The position numbers were made by a program, and so were the translations under genes. The notes beneath the pieces are model-generated. The model was not told where the DNA came from, made no database searches, and saw nothing but the letters and a program-made list of their open reading frames with translations. Below, piece by piece: positions 23,485 to 33,178 of a stretch of 64,000 nt of DNA (position 1 is its first letter; each line of letters starts with the position of its first letter). The DNA lies in contig OY282610.1 of assembly GCA_958298945.1 (NCBI GenBank), positions 20,856,233 to 20,920,232 on the forward strand. The letters are read 5' to 3'. Source of the DNA: Atherix ibis. Its lineage: Eukaryota; Arthropoda; Insecta; Diptera; Athericidae.

Positions 23485-23760
23485 AAAAATTAAGAGCTTA
23501 GTGTGAAAATTTGTTCGTATTTCTTTGACAGCAAAGAATAAGAGAAATTTATCATCAATTCTGACCGTAAAATAATCGAGTTTTTTTTTGGTCTAAACTT
23601 AAAGATTTTAATCTGGACCATATGTGATTTTAAGAAAATGATGCCAAAAGTAAAATTTTTGGCTTTTTTTTTGCGAAAATTTTCCAGGACGTGTAATTAC
23701 GAGATTTTCTGATGTCAATTAACCTCTAAGTTTATGGCATTTGATACCGTTCGACCTTTA
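23485..23760 (+). pseudogene. DD41D-type transposase remnant
   Basis: Plus strand: SYFFDSK near 23515 (family PYFFEN), WSKLKDFNLDHM near 23590-23625 followed by a stop and F..ENDA (family WPKLEDLNLDHMWFQQDGA), then PGRVITRFSDVN, a stop and PL near 23690-23735 (PGRVISR..DVNWPP). The second catalytic D is in the decayed NDA. The third catalytic segment is lost. It follows SatD directly. Confidence 0.68.
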
Positions 23761-24771
23761 ATTATTAACTTACATCAAGGACTGCTTATATCCAAATAAT
23801 ATTTAAATTTTTCTCAAATAAAAAAAAGCCAAAGTTTTCCAAAAAAATGCCCGAATCACAGTTGAACTTGTTCGAAAAAAACTCATCGAAAATTATCTCA
23901 AAAGCATCGAGTTCTGTAAGAAGTGTCATGTTAGCCATTTGAATAACGTTATTTTTTATTTAAATGGCAAAATTTAATTAATATAAACAAATTTTATATT
24001 TGTTATATTTCAAATTTTATATATACATTATTTAACTTTACTTTTTAGCATACAAACTGGATATCTCTATATATATACATAAATTTATTATTCTGAATAG
24101 ACCAACTAAAAAGAAAAGAGAAATTATTTTTTTTTGTATCAAGATTTTTGTTTTTATTGCAGATAAAATAAATTCAAATAAAAACCAATCTCCCCACATA
24201 TCCTTGGCGTATTTGAAAGAAATTTTCCCATACTATATTGTTCGTAGGAGCAGATTTTCCTTTTTGAAAAAAAAACTACTTTAATATTGTTAGCATATTA
24301 TTGATGGCAGCTAATTTGTTTCTCTCTTTGTATAATCGTATTTTTTTCCTTTCAAATATCATGTTTTCATTAGAAAACCAAAGCAGAATATACAAGTGGA
24401 AATTTTCTGCATGACTTTTAATTAAGAGCATAATTCATTAGCAATCTCAAAAGGATATGTTCATTGTTTAGTTTTTTAAAGTATTAAATATCAATAAATA
24501 TGCTCACATAAATACTGAAGGAATATATTTTATACAATACACTTATTAGTTGTGTTTTATTTCTCTTGTTTTGATGTGAAATCGTATAAAGAATTTATAA
24601 AAACAAAAATATTGCCTATGATCCAAGCTTTTGGATCGTCTATGATATTCTGGGCTACTCTGAAAACTGAAGATTTCCCTTCTTTTTAAATTGTGTCTTA
24701 TTATAAAATCATATCTCTTCTAATTTCATGGCCTAATAGCAATTAACTCAGAATTATATATCCTAATTAAG
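23761..24771. other. No gene recognised
   Basis: AT-rich unique sequence with no recognisable frame. Confidence 0.45.
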
Positions 24772-24984
24772 CTGGAGTCCCACAAGGCAGCATTATTGGT
24801 CCCTGGTCCCATTTTATATGATGTAGAGTCTACCAAGTTTACAATCAATAATTTGGTGGATAAATTTGAGTACACGTACTCGTACAGGTCGTTTAGATAA
24901 AAATATTACTTCGGTGAGTTAAAGTATATCCAGTTTTGCACAGGAATTTACCTCTTAAGCTCTGAAATGTCCCATTAAAGCAAC

Positions 24985-25170
24985 CAGATCATTTTTAATG
25001 TCGAAACTGTGCTGATTGGATCAATAAAAATGATACTTTGTTTTCAGACAAGATCATCTTCTCCAACGAAGCTCATCTAAGAACAGTTATTGAGCAACCA
25101 CTAAAGCAGTTATCGACGGCTTGTGGTTCGAACAGAAAGGTGCTACGTACCACACAATTATTCAAAATTA
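24985..25170 (+). pseudogene. DD41D-type transposase fragment inside the jockey remnant
   Basis: Plus strand reads CADWINKNDTLFSDKIIF followed by SNEAHL (family ADWIEKNDTLFSDKI.FSDEAHF, first catalytic acid). After a deletion of over 100 codons comes IDGLWFEQKGATYHTI in a shifted frame (family D.MWFQQDGATCHT, second catalytic region, here K in place of D). The first catalytic acid is retained; the second is lost. Confidence 0.75.
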
Positions 25171-25426
25171 TTATCGAAATGATCAATGTTTGTTTTAAGA
25201 AAAAAAAGTTCTAATTTGTAGACTCTTTATTTATAGCCATAATATCCCATCTGATTCGTCACTTATACTTACTACCCATACAAATATTGTCATAGCTTTC
25301 AATTATTTATAATTCCATATCAACAATCATCAAGCCTGGTTTAGGAAATGGAGAGTTAATGAAAATGAACAGAAAAGTGTTCATATTACTTTCGCTCTTT
25401 ATCAAGGATACCACAATATGCTAAAT

Positions 25427-25449
25427 TATGTTACTTAGGACCTCATCTA
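25427..25449. repeat. Target-site duplication, 3' side of the R1 element
   Basis: A 23-base copy ending CTTAGGACCTCATCTA. It matches 27922-27944 with one difference (A versus G). It codes part of YLGPHL in the interrupted jockey element. Confidence 0.9.
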
Positions 25450-25700
25450 TCATAGATTTTTTTTTTTTTTCTTCTGTTTAGATTAATGAGGTACAGGGGA
25501 AAACCGTCAAAAGGTACTCGCCTGGAAGTTTTTCCTGCCAGGTGAGTTATGCGGGATTTTTACCTCGCTAAAACCCAACCTGCACCTCTGATCTTGCTCC
25601 CGGAACGATGGTTCCCCGGCGGCACTCTTTGTAAATACTACTTCGCCGGGGCGTTCTTGTTTGATGCTACTGCTGTCCCGATGTTATGACGCCTCGCGGC

Positions 25701-27644
25701 CTATTGTTCGTATGTTGTGTGGAGATCCTTGATAATGGATTCCGCGTACTCCGCAATTCTGTTCCAAGCCGATTGACTCTTCAGCATGCACTCCACTATA
25801 TTTTCTGGACTAATAGAACGCTCCAGATTTCTCTCCAGCTCCACCCGCGTCTCCTCATAGAGGGGGCACTGGAAGAACACGTGTTCTGCGTCTTCGATCA
25901 CATCGCGGCAATGATGACAGTTTGGGGAGTCAGTTCTCTTGAATCTGTGCAAGTATGCCCGAAAGCATCCATGCCCAGTCAAGAATTGGGTGATGTAATA
26001 CCCGACTTCCCCGTGCAGGCGAGTGACCCATTTGGTAACATGTGGGATCAGCCGATGAGTCCACCGACCCTTCGTCGAGTTATCCCATCTCTCTTGCCAG
26101 AGGCGAAGACTCTCGGGTCCCTCCTCTTCACAGAGGACCTTTCGCCGCTCTTCCTTCTTCCTACGATGTTGGCGTTCCCGCTCTCCTGCCAGAATGTCGA
26201 TGGGTGGGCATGATGCCACGATGTTGACCGCATCGTGCGATACCGTTCGGTATGCTGACGCCACTCTGATCGCTGAGAGCCGCTGGACTGATGTCATTGT
26301 CTTGCGGTATGTTGTAAGCTCTAGCGATTTTCCCCACACTGGTGCTCCGTATAGCAGGACGGAGGTAACCACAGTTGCCAGTAGTCGCCTTCGGATTTGC
26401 CTGGGGCCTCCGATATTGGGCATTATCCGCGAAAGTGCGCCCTGTGCTGCTGATGCCTTCCTGCTGACGCTGGAGATGTGCTCCTTGTAGTTGAGTCTGG
26501 CATCCAAGACCACTCCTAGATACCGGATGTAGGTTAGCGACCGGATGTCGTGATCGCCTACTCTTATCGTGATGGTCTCCATTTTCTTCCGGCTACTCAC
26601 AAGGAGTGCCTCGGTCTTATGTTCCGCCAAAGACAGGTCTGCCGATGTCATCCACTGTCTTATGCTCCGGATGGTGGTGGAGAATGCGGCTTCTAGTTCC
26701 TCTAGGTGTTTGGCTACCAGGACAACCGCTACGTCGTCCGCGAAAGCCACGAGTGTTGTGTTCGTCGGTAATTGCGGATGGAGTAGGCCGTCGTACATGA
26801 CATTCCACAAGAGTGGCCCCAGGAGAGAGCCCTGAGGTACCCCTCCCGTGACCCCATACTCTGCTGGTCCATCCTCGGTCTCGTATTGCAGTAGTCGATC
26901 GCTAAAGTATGATCTGACCATCCTCCGTAGGTAGTAGGTCACCCCCATGTTCTCAAGAGCCTCCAAGATTCGATCCCAGCGGGCCGAGTTAAACGCGTTC
27001 TTGATGTCCAGGGTGACAATGAGGCAATACTTTTTAGAACCGCCTTTCCATCTCTTTCCTGAGATGGCTTCCTTTGCAATGTTCGTGACGAGTTCCAACG
27101 CGTCGATGGTCGATCTCCCCTTCCTGAATCCGAATTGAAATTCGGAAAGTTGAGGATCGATGTATTGCTCCAATCTGTCGGCCACTATCCGCTCCAAGTT
27201 CTTCCCGCCCGAATACAGCATGCAAAGTGGACGATAGGAAGCTGGCTCATCCAGTGGTTTCTTCCCTTTTGGGATAAGAACCAATCTTTGTTGCTTCCAA
27301 CGGGTCGGAAATACGCCTTGTCGCAGGCATGCGTCGTACATGCTTATAGACAAGTCTGGCCTGGCGGCAATTGCACTCTTCAGTGCGATGTTGGGTATGC
27401 CGCTCGGTCCTGGTGCCTTGCCATTCTGCAATCTAGTGCAGGCCCTCGTGAGCTCTTCCATGGTCACACCAGGAATTTCCACTTCTTTATCCTCCGGGTG
27501 GTAGTCGGGGAGTTCTGGTTTCTCCGGGAACAGATGTTCTACTATTCTGTGCAGTATGTCGGGGCAGGTTGGTGTTGTTGCGGGTAGGCTTTTAATCCTA
27601 TGCATGACCGTCCTATATGGTCTGCCCCACGGGTCCCGGTCCAC
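25701..27644 (-). CDS. R1-clade ORF2 fragment: reverse transcriptase and C-terminal zinc knuckle
   Basis: A 647-residue open frame with no internal stop. The start is only the first ATG after truncation: the same frame continues upstream to about 27722 and reads LRNAINSSKRECWREL then DPWGRPY, the usual link between endonuclease and RT. RT motifs are KAPGPSGI (76-83), YRPLCML (137-143), FQFGFRKGRSTIDAL (169-183), LDIKNAFNSARW with the first catalytic D at 213, GGVPQGSLLGPLLWN (267-281), FADD (301-304) and RYLGVVLDARL (374-384). The C-terminus has a C-x2-C-x8-H-x4-C knuckle (C576, C579, H588, C593) typical of R1-clade ORF2. The product would copy element RNA at a nicked target, but the endonuclease that makes the nick is missing here. 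The FADD box and C-terminal knuckle favour the R1 clade over jockey; the exact family is not determined. Confidence 0.92.
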   Translation of the reverse strand: MDRDPWGRPYRTVMHRIKSLPATTPTCPDILHRIVEHLFPEKPELPDYHPEDKEVEIPGVTMEELTRACTRLQNGKAPGPSGIPNIALKSAIAARPDLSISMYDACLRQGVFPTRWKQQRLVLIPKGKKPLDEPASYRPLCMLYSGGKNLERIVADRLEQYIDPQLSEFQFGFRKGRSTIDALELVTNIAKEAISGKRWKGGSKKYCLIVTLDIKNAFNSARWDRILEALENMGVTYYLRRMVRSYFSDRLLQYETEDGPAEYGVTGGVPQGSLLGPLLWNVMYDGLLHPQLPTNTTLVAFADDVAVVLVAKHLEELEAAFSTTIRSIRQWMTSADLSLAEHKTEALLVSSRKKMETITIRVGDHDIRSLTYIRYLGVVLDARLNYKEHISSVSRKASAAQGALSRIMPNIGGPRQIRRRLLATVVTSVLLYGAPVWGKSLELTTYRKTMTSVQRLSAIRVASAYRTVSHDAVNIVASCPPIDILAGERERQHRRKKEERRKVLCEEEGPESLRLWQERWDNSTKGRWTHRLIPHVTKWVTRLHGEVGYYITQFLTGHGCFRAYLHRFKRTDSPNCHHCRDVIEDAEHVFFQCPLYEETRVELERNLERSISPENIVECMLKSQSAWNRIAEYAESIIKDLHTTYEQ

Positions 27645-27890
27645 TTCCGCGCAGAGTTCCCTCCAACATTCTCGTTTGCTGGAGTTGATGGCGTTTCTGA
27701 GAAGACGCCTTTTCTCTTCCTAGATACAGGTTGGTGTTGTTGCGGGTAGGCTTTTAATCCTATGCATGACCGTCCTATATGGTCTGCCCCACGGGTCCCG
27801 GTCCACTTCCGCGCAGAGTTCCCTCCAACATTCTCGTTTGCTGGAGTTGGTCTGCCCCACGGGTCCCGGTCCACTTCCGCGCAGAGTTCC
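27565..27890. repeat. Duplicated segments at the 5' end of the R1 element
   Basis: A 123-bp segment at 27565-27687, inside the coding frame, is repeated almost exactly at 27727-27849. A 41-bp piece of it (27620-27660) appears a third time at 27850-27890. Between them, 27688-27726 is a short single-copy piece. In element orientation the duplications precede the main body, as expected from template jumping or re-priming at the end of reverse transcription. Confidence 0.92.
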
Positions 27891-27921
27891 TACGAGCAAG
27901 ATAAAAGAGGTTCTAAGTAAG

Positions 27922-27944
27922 TATGTTGCTTAGGACCTCATCTA
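27922..27944. repeat. Target-site duplication, 5' side of the R1 element
   Basis: A 23-base partner of 25427-25449, with G in place of A at one position, then continuing into GATAAGAGATTA of the jockey remnant. Confidence 0.9.
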
Positions 27945-28260
27945 GATAAGAGATTAGTATAGAACCTACCTACTAGACTGAAACGAGTTATTTCGTCCTA
28001 TGGAAATGAACTTTGGGAATCAACGAAACGTTCCAATTCCTATCGAATCCTGTCCTTACAATTCCAAGACCGTCCACCACAAAATTGTCGATGCCCCTTT
28101 TAATGTTTCCTTTGTTCAGGACCTGTGCATTTTACTGTTATGAAAAAATTTCGCTCTCGTTTATCCTTTCATCATAATCTTCTCGTAAGAAAAACTTTAA
28201 TCTTTTACGCTACCCAAGGAACACTCATCGGAGACTAAAGACAGAAGAACCGATGATAGT
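27945..28260 (+). pseudogene. Jockey-type reverse transcriptase remnant, downstream part
   Basis: Resumes the frame of the upstream part: YLGPHLDKRL spans the right target duplication. After a deletion of roughly 140 bp it reads LKRVISSYGNELWES then NSYRILSLQ, and later bases match the jockey 3' coding end at 40070-40330 (LKPIWTYGLELWGS, NSLPIQSLQ). Several frameshifts follow. It is the same family as, but independent of, the element at 38.8 kb. Confidence 0.75.
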
Positions 28261-30515
28261 CAAAAAGGAATTTTATTTCGGACAATATAATCTATACTAA
28301 ATTCTTCTTCCTTAACATTTTACCTATTACAATTTTAGTACTAAACAAAGGATCCTTTCGAAATGGGTGAAAAGAGTGTATTGCGAAAGGAAAAACATAA
28401 GAAAATAATAAAAGACTAACAAATGCTGTACGGAAGGTACTCGAAATGATCAACCCTAAAGCTTAAGAACTTATATTTTTAAGGAATAAGGATGGTATGG
28501 TTTATTGATGTATATTGGAGAGTTGACAAATTAGAGACCAAGCGAAAAATAACAAAAAAAAGAAAAATCATCGAGAAGGAAACGAAAGCCTAGAAAATGA
28601 TATACAGAATGCCAATCTTCATCCGTTTGCGAATACGGAATACATCCAATAACATATAGTCCAGGAGCAATAAAATACAATAATTCGAAATCGGACTAAA
28701 ATTGATGACAGAAAGTGTTCTCAAAGTTAATTTTCCGTAAAAGCTACCGGCAATTGAGAAACGAAAAAAATAACATAAAATGCCAATTGGTAAACACGAC
28801 AAATGTAGCAAGGATGAGGGGTTATTTCTAGCGTCCTTAATTAATGTTTTAACCCACAGTCGGTTCGGTTTACTTTAGGCAATCTACAAATACAATATCG
28901 AAGGATACCAAAGAAATTACTAAAGGAAGATAAAATACCAGCAACAACAACAACAAAAAAAAAACTAAAGAGGAAAAGAATATAAACTATTTGGGTTTGC
29001 TATTATTTACTAAAAAAAGGACATTTTCTTCTTTAGATAGAAAGTTTGCTATTTGTTGACTTTTTCTCTTTCGGTTTATTCTGTATGTAATTGGTTTGTT
29101 TAGTCCTGTATCCTTTACCTGTTCTCCTTTGCATAAAGTCACTTATTATATATTCAATTAATTATCATCTATTCGGATAAATATCGCAATACATTGACGA
29201 CAACTAAACTTATCGAAAGGAAAACAAATTCGATTAAAAGAATTTCTTTAATATTTAAGATTAAATAACGAGTACTGAAAATTAAAGGATAATAAATTTT
29301 TATTTAACATTTTTTGCCGCAATAAAAAAAAAATTGATGATCAACTACTGACGTGTCGTTATAATTCGTTGATTAGTAGTAGGGCCTATTATATCGGTTT
29401 TTACGCCTCTTAATTTGGCAGAGTCGATTGTAATCGAAAGCTTAATCTAAAAAGGAAAAGGAACCACACCGAACATAAGAAAAAATTAACCAAATAATAT
29501 CTTTTCGGAATTGTACTAATAATTTAAGGTTTAATACCCTGTCATTAGCCTAGCAAATGGTGCGATATTATAGATAGAAAGAGGACAAGGAAGAGAGAGA
29601 GAAAGAGAGAGAGAGAGAGAAAAGGAGCATTAACTTAACATTAGTTAACCTAATAATTAAGTGTATAGATGAATAGGTTAAATGTTAAACACATTCTGCA
29701 TAAATAGTGTCCAAACAGAAACGAATTAAGATAATTACTTCGATTTGTTTCTAAACATATCCTTTTTATGTATTCCTTACTTGCCTTTCACACTTTTATA
29801 GCTATCCTTTTATTAGAGTATCTACTTTTAGCATTTATAGAGTTGCCTTTTATAGAAGTATTCACAAACGATTGAATGGATTATTTACTCTTTCTGTGGT
29901 CATACCAGTTGCTTCGACTTACTTTTTTCTAAACTACGAGTATCTGCCCGTATACATGTAACAAGATTCACATTAGAAGTAGACAAAAAAAAAGAAGAAA
30001 AAAGGACGAAACAAATACTCATCTTTACTGTTATAATATTTGTCTTGAATTTCTTCGAATTTTTTCTATTCTATCCCCTATTAGACGCCCCATATAAAGA
30101 TTGGGTCATTTAGCTTAACATAATAATGCTCTATTATCTCTAACTATAATCGTCAGTATCATCTTCTGTTTCCATCTGAACGAAAATTAACTAACCAAAA
30201 AACAAAAGAAACTAAGGCAAAATATATATAGTAAAAAAAAAAAAAAAACACTAATGACAATAATATTAATGAGTTCAGGTGAACAAACATCAAATATCAT
30301 TAATTTATTTTTTTGTTTTGTTTTGATTGATTTATTTTAATCGATTTATTTAGTTAATTAATATGAGAAGATTTTCAAAAGGACTAGTCCTGCCGGGAGT
30401 ATTACGCTATTAATAATCGAATTTATGATCATAACAGAGTTTAAAGGAGAAATATTTTACTAAAAATTAAAACAGAAAATTTTTAAACCAAAAGAATAAG
30501 CATTCAGAATTTTTG
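28261..30515. other. No gene recognised; AT-rich with a GA microsatellite
   Basis: No recognisable coding frame. A purine run of GA repeats lies at 29591-29620 and a poly-A run near 30230-30248. A 73-codon minus-strand frame at 28590-28811 has no recognised motif. Confidence 0.45.
29591..29620. repeat. (GA)n microsatellite
   Basis: GA dinucleotides with one AA interruption. Confidence 0.9.
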
Positions 30516-30519
30516 TTGT

Positions 30520-33178
30520 TGCTCAGATTTGAGCAAATGTCAATTCTAAAGACAGAAAATTGGTTCGAATTGTACAAATTTTAATGGCTTTTCGAAAATA
30601 TAAAAAAAGTTTTTATAAAATCAAACAATGGCTTTTGCTCAATACTGAGCATTATTTTTTTTAAAGATTTTTTTAAAAATTGTATTATTTAGTAAAAAAT
30701 ATAATGTCATAAAATACATTTTTTATCAATTGGTATACTTAAAAATTAAAAAAAAATTGTTTTTTAATAAATTCATTTTTGCTCATTGCTGAGCATTAAT
30801 AATATTTTTAATACTTTATATCTATAAAAATTTTATAAAATAAAAAATGTAAGGTCAATCAAAATAATAGTTTGAATTTTGTTCATAAAATAAATTTTGC
30901 TCAGTGTTGAGCATTAGCACTATTTTCGCCACTTGACATTTATAAAAATATTATAAAATGAAAAATGTAATGTCATAAAATATATTAGTATTTATTCAAA
31001 TACTGAGTTTTGAAATTTGTAAACAAATTCATTTTTGCTCATTGCTGAGCATTAACACTATTTTTGATACTTAACATCTATAAAAATTTTATAAAATGAA
31101 AAATGTAAGGTGACAAAGAAAAGTTAGGTCAATCAAAATAATAATTTCAATTTTGTATATAAATTCATTTTTGCTCATTGCTGAGCATTAACATTATTTT
31201 TGCCTCGTCATAACCATAAAATTTTTATAAAATTGAAAATAAATGGTCACAAAACATATTAGGATCAATTCAAAAACTGAGTTTGATATTTGTAAACAAA
31301 TTCATTTTTGCTCATTGCTGAGCATTAACAGTATTTTTGATACTTTACATCTATAAAAATTTTATAAAATGAAAATGTGAGGTGACAAAGTAAAATTAGG
31401 TCAATCAAAATAATAATTTGAATTTGGTATATAAATTCAATTTTGCTCACTGCTGAGCATTATCATTACTTTTGCCTTAACTATAAAAATTTTATAAAAT
31501 TGAAAAATAAAAGGTCACAAAACATATTAGGATCAATTCAAAAACTGAGTTTGATATTTGTAAACCAATTCATTATTGCTCATTGCTGAGCATTAGCACT
31601 ATTGTCGCCACTTCACATCGATAAAAATTTTATAAAATTGAAAATAAAAGGCCACAAAACATATTAAGATCAATTCAAATACTTAGTTTGACATTTGTAA
31701 AAAAGTTCAATTTTGCTCACTGCTGAGCATTAGTATTATTTTCGCCTCGTTATACTCGTAACTATAAAAATTTTATAAAATTGAAAATAAAAGGTCATAA
31801 AACCTATAAAGATCAATTCAAATACTGGGTTTGCAACAAATTCATTTTTACTCAGTGCTGAGCATTAACAGTATTTTCGACACTTCATATCTATGAAAAT
31901 TTAAAAAAATGTAAAAGCTCAAAAAATAAATTTAGTTCAATTCAAATACTAAGTTTGATATTTGCACAAAAATTCAATTTTGCTGACTGCAGAACATTAG
32001 CATTATTTTTGTCTCGTCATAACTATACAAATTTTTTGAAATTAAAAATGAGTAGTCACAAAGTAAATTTAGATCAATTCAAATACTTAGTTTCATATTT
32101 GTAAAAAATTAAAATATTGCTCACTGCTGAGCATTAGCATATTTTTGCCTCGTTATAACTATAAAAAATTTATAAAATTTAAAATAAAAGGCCACAAAAC
32201 ATATTAGGATCTATTCAAATACTTAGTTTCATATTAGTAAAAAAATCAATTTTCCTCACTGCTGAGCATTAGTATTATTTTTGCCTCGTTATAACTATTA
32301 AAATTTTTTGAAATTAAAAATAAAAGGTCACAAAACATTTTTGGATCAATTCAAATACAGAGTTTGATGCAAATTCATATTTGCTGAGTGCTGAGCATTA
32401 ACAGTATTTTTGACACTTTATATCTATGAAAATTTTATAAAATGTAACATGTAAGATCCAAAAATAAATATAGATCAATTCAAATACTTAGTTTGATATT
32501 TGTAAAAAAATTCAATTTTGCTCACTGCAGAGCATTAGCATTATTTTTGCCTCGTCTTAACTATAAAAATTTTATGAAATTAAAAATGAGTGGTCACAAA
32601 GTGAATTTAGATTAATTTTGATATTTGTAAATAAAACAAATGTTGCTTACTGCTGAGCATTGGCACGATTTTCGATAACTCATACCATAAAAATCTTATG
32701 AACAAAGAAATATTGAGTCATAATATATATTTGGATTTATAAATAAATTAAAATAATAATTTGGATTTTGTTAATAAAATACTTTTTGCTCAATAATGAG
32801 CATTGATGCTCTTTTTGATATTCTACGATACAAATATTTTACAATGAAAAATATACAATAGTATCAGGAGACATACTAAGCTGAATTCAAATACTAAGTT
32901 TGATACATGTATGTAAATATATTCAATTTTGTTCAGTGTTGAGCATTAACAGTATACTTTTTAATGTTATTAAATGAAAAATTAATAGTCACAAAGTAAA
33001 TTTAGGTCAATTAAAATAATATATTGAAACTATTGTGAGCATTGAAACTATTTGTGATGCTTTTTTCTATAAAAATTTTATGAACTCAATAATAACTAGC
33101 CAATAGACCAATTTGGTTTAAGTAAATCCCAAGCATTTGCTTCTTTGTAATAAATTCAGTTTTGCTCCATGATGAGCA
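30520..33178. repeat. SatE: ~21 monomers of ~132 bp around a conserved dyad
   Basis: The dyad TGCTCA-N4-TGAGCA, or a one- or two-base variant, occurs at 30520, 30636, 30780, 30898, 31036, 31172, 31309, 31444, 31577, 31714, 31849, 31981, 32118, 32253, 32382, 32519, 32644, 32787, 32930, about 33026 (left arm lost) and 33163. Both arms are exact in 12 copies. The four-base spacer varies: GATT, ATAC, TTGC, GTGT, CTGC, ATAA. A second, weaker dyad (TATAAAAATTTTATA) follows about 40-60 bp later in most monomers. Central copies (31.0-31.8 kb) are most alike; edge copies are strongly diverged outside the dyad. No coding potential. Confidence 0.95.

Larger units (their letters stand above)
24772..25449 (+). 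pseudogene. Jockey-type reverse transcriptase remnant, upstream part
   Basis: Plus strand begins AGVPQGSIIGPW at 24772, the RT motif preceding the catalytic YADD. After an interruption by a DNA-transposon fragment (24985-25170), 25240-25420 reads DSSLILTTHTNIV then HQAWFRKWRVNENEQKSVH and ITFALYQG. These parallel the intact-order jockey at 38.8 kb (DPSTVISILQ, ETWFKRWRVK, NEQKTAHVTFTLC). The remnant ends in the codons YLGPHLD, which form the target site of the R1 insertion. The YADD motif itself is lost. Confidence 0.72.
25450..27921 (-). mobile_element. R1-clade non-LTR retrotransposon, 5'-truncated and rearranged
   Basis: A minus-strand element flanked by a 23-bp target duplication with one mismatch. 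Its 3' end carries a 14-base T-run on the plus strand (25457-25470), which is the poly(A) tail, followed by a ~230-bp GC-richer 3' untranslated region. It encodes a long RT frame. The base composition is far less AT-rich than the surroundings and the coding frame is open, so this is a comparatively recent insertion. It lacks ORF1, the endonuclease domain and probably a third or more of ORF2. The 5' end carries scrambled duplications. Confidence 0.95.

Noticed and set aside
25686..27587. Several plus-strand and alternate-frame open frames of 60-175 codons
   Set aside because: They are shadows of the minus-strand R1 reverse transcriptase frame, whose GC-richer sequence leaves other frames open.
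27542..27874. A 110-codon minus-strand frame with internally repeated peptide
   Set aside because: It is the out-of-frame translation of the duplicated 123-bp segment at the 5' end of the R1 element.
30520..33178. CRISPR-like reading of the SatE dyads
   Set aside because: The host is eukaryotic, and the intervals between dyads are themselves recognisable repeated monomers, not unique spacers.
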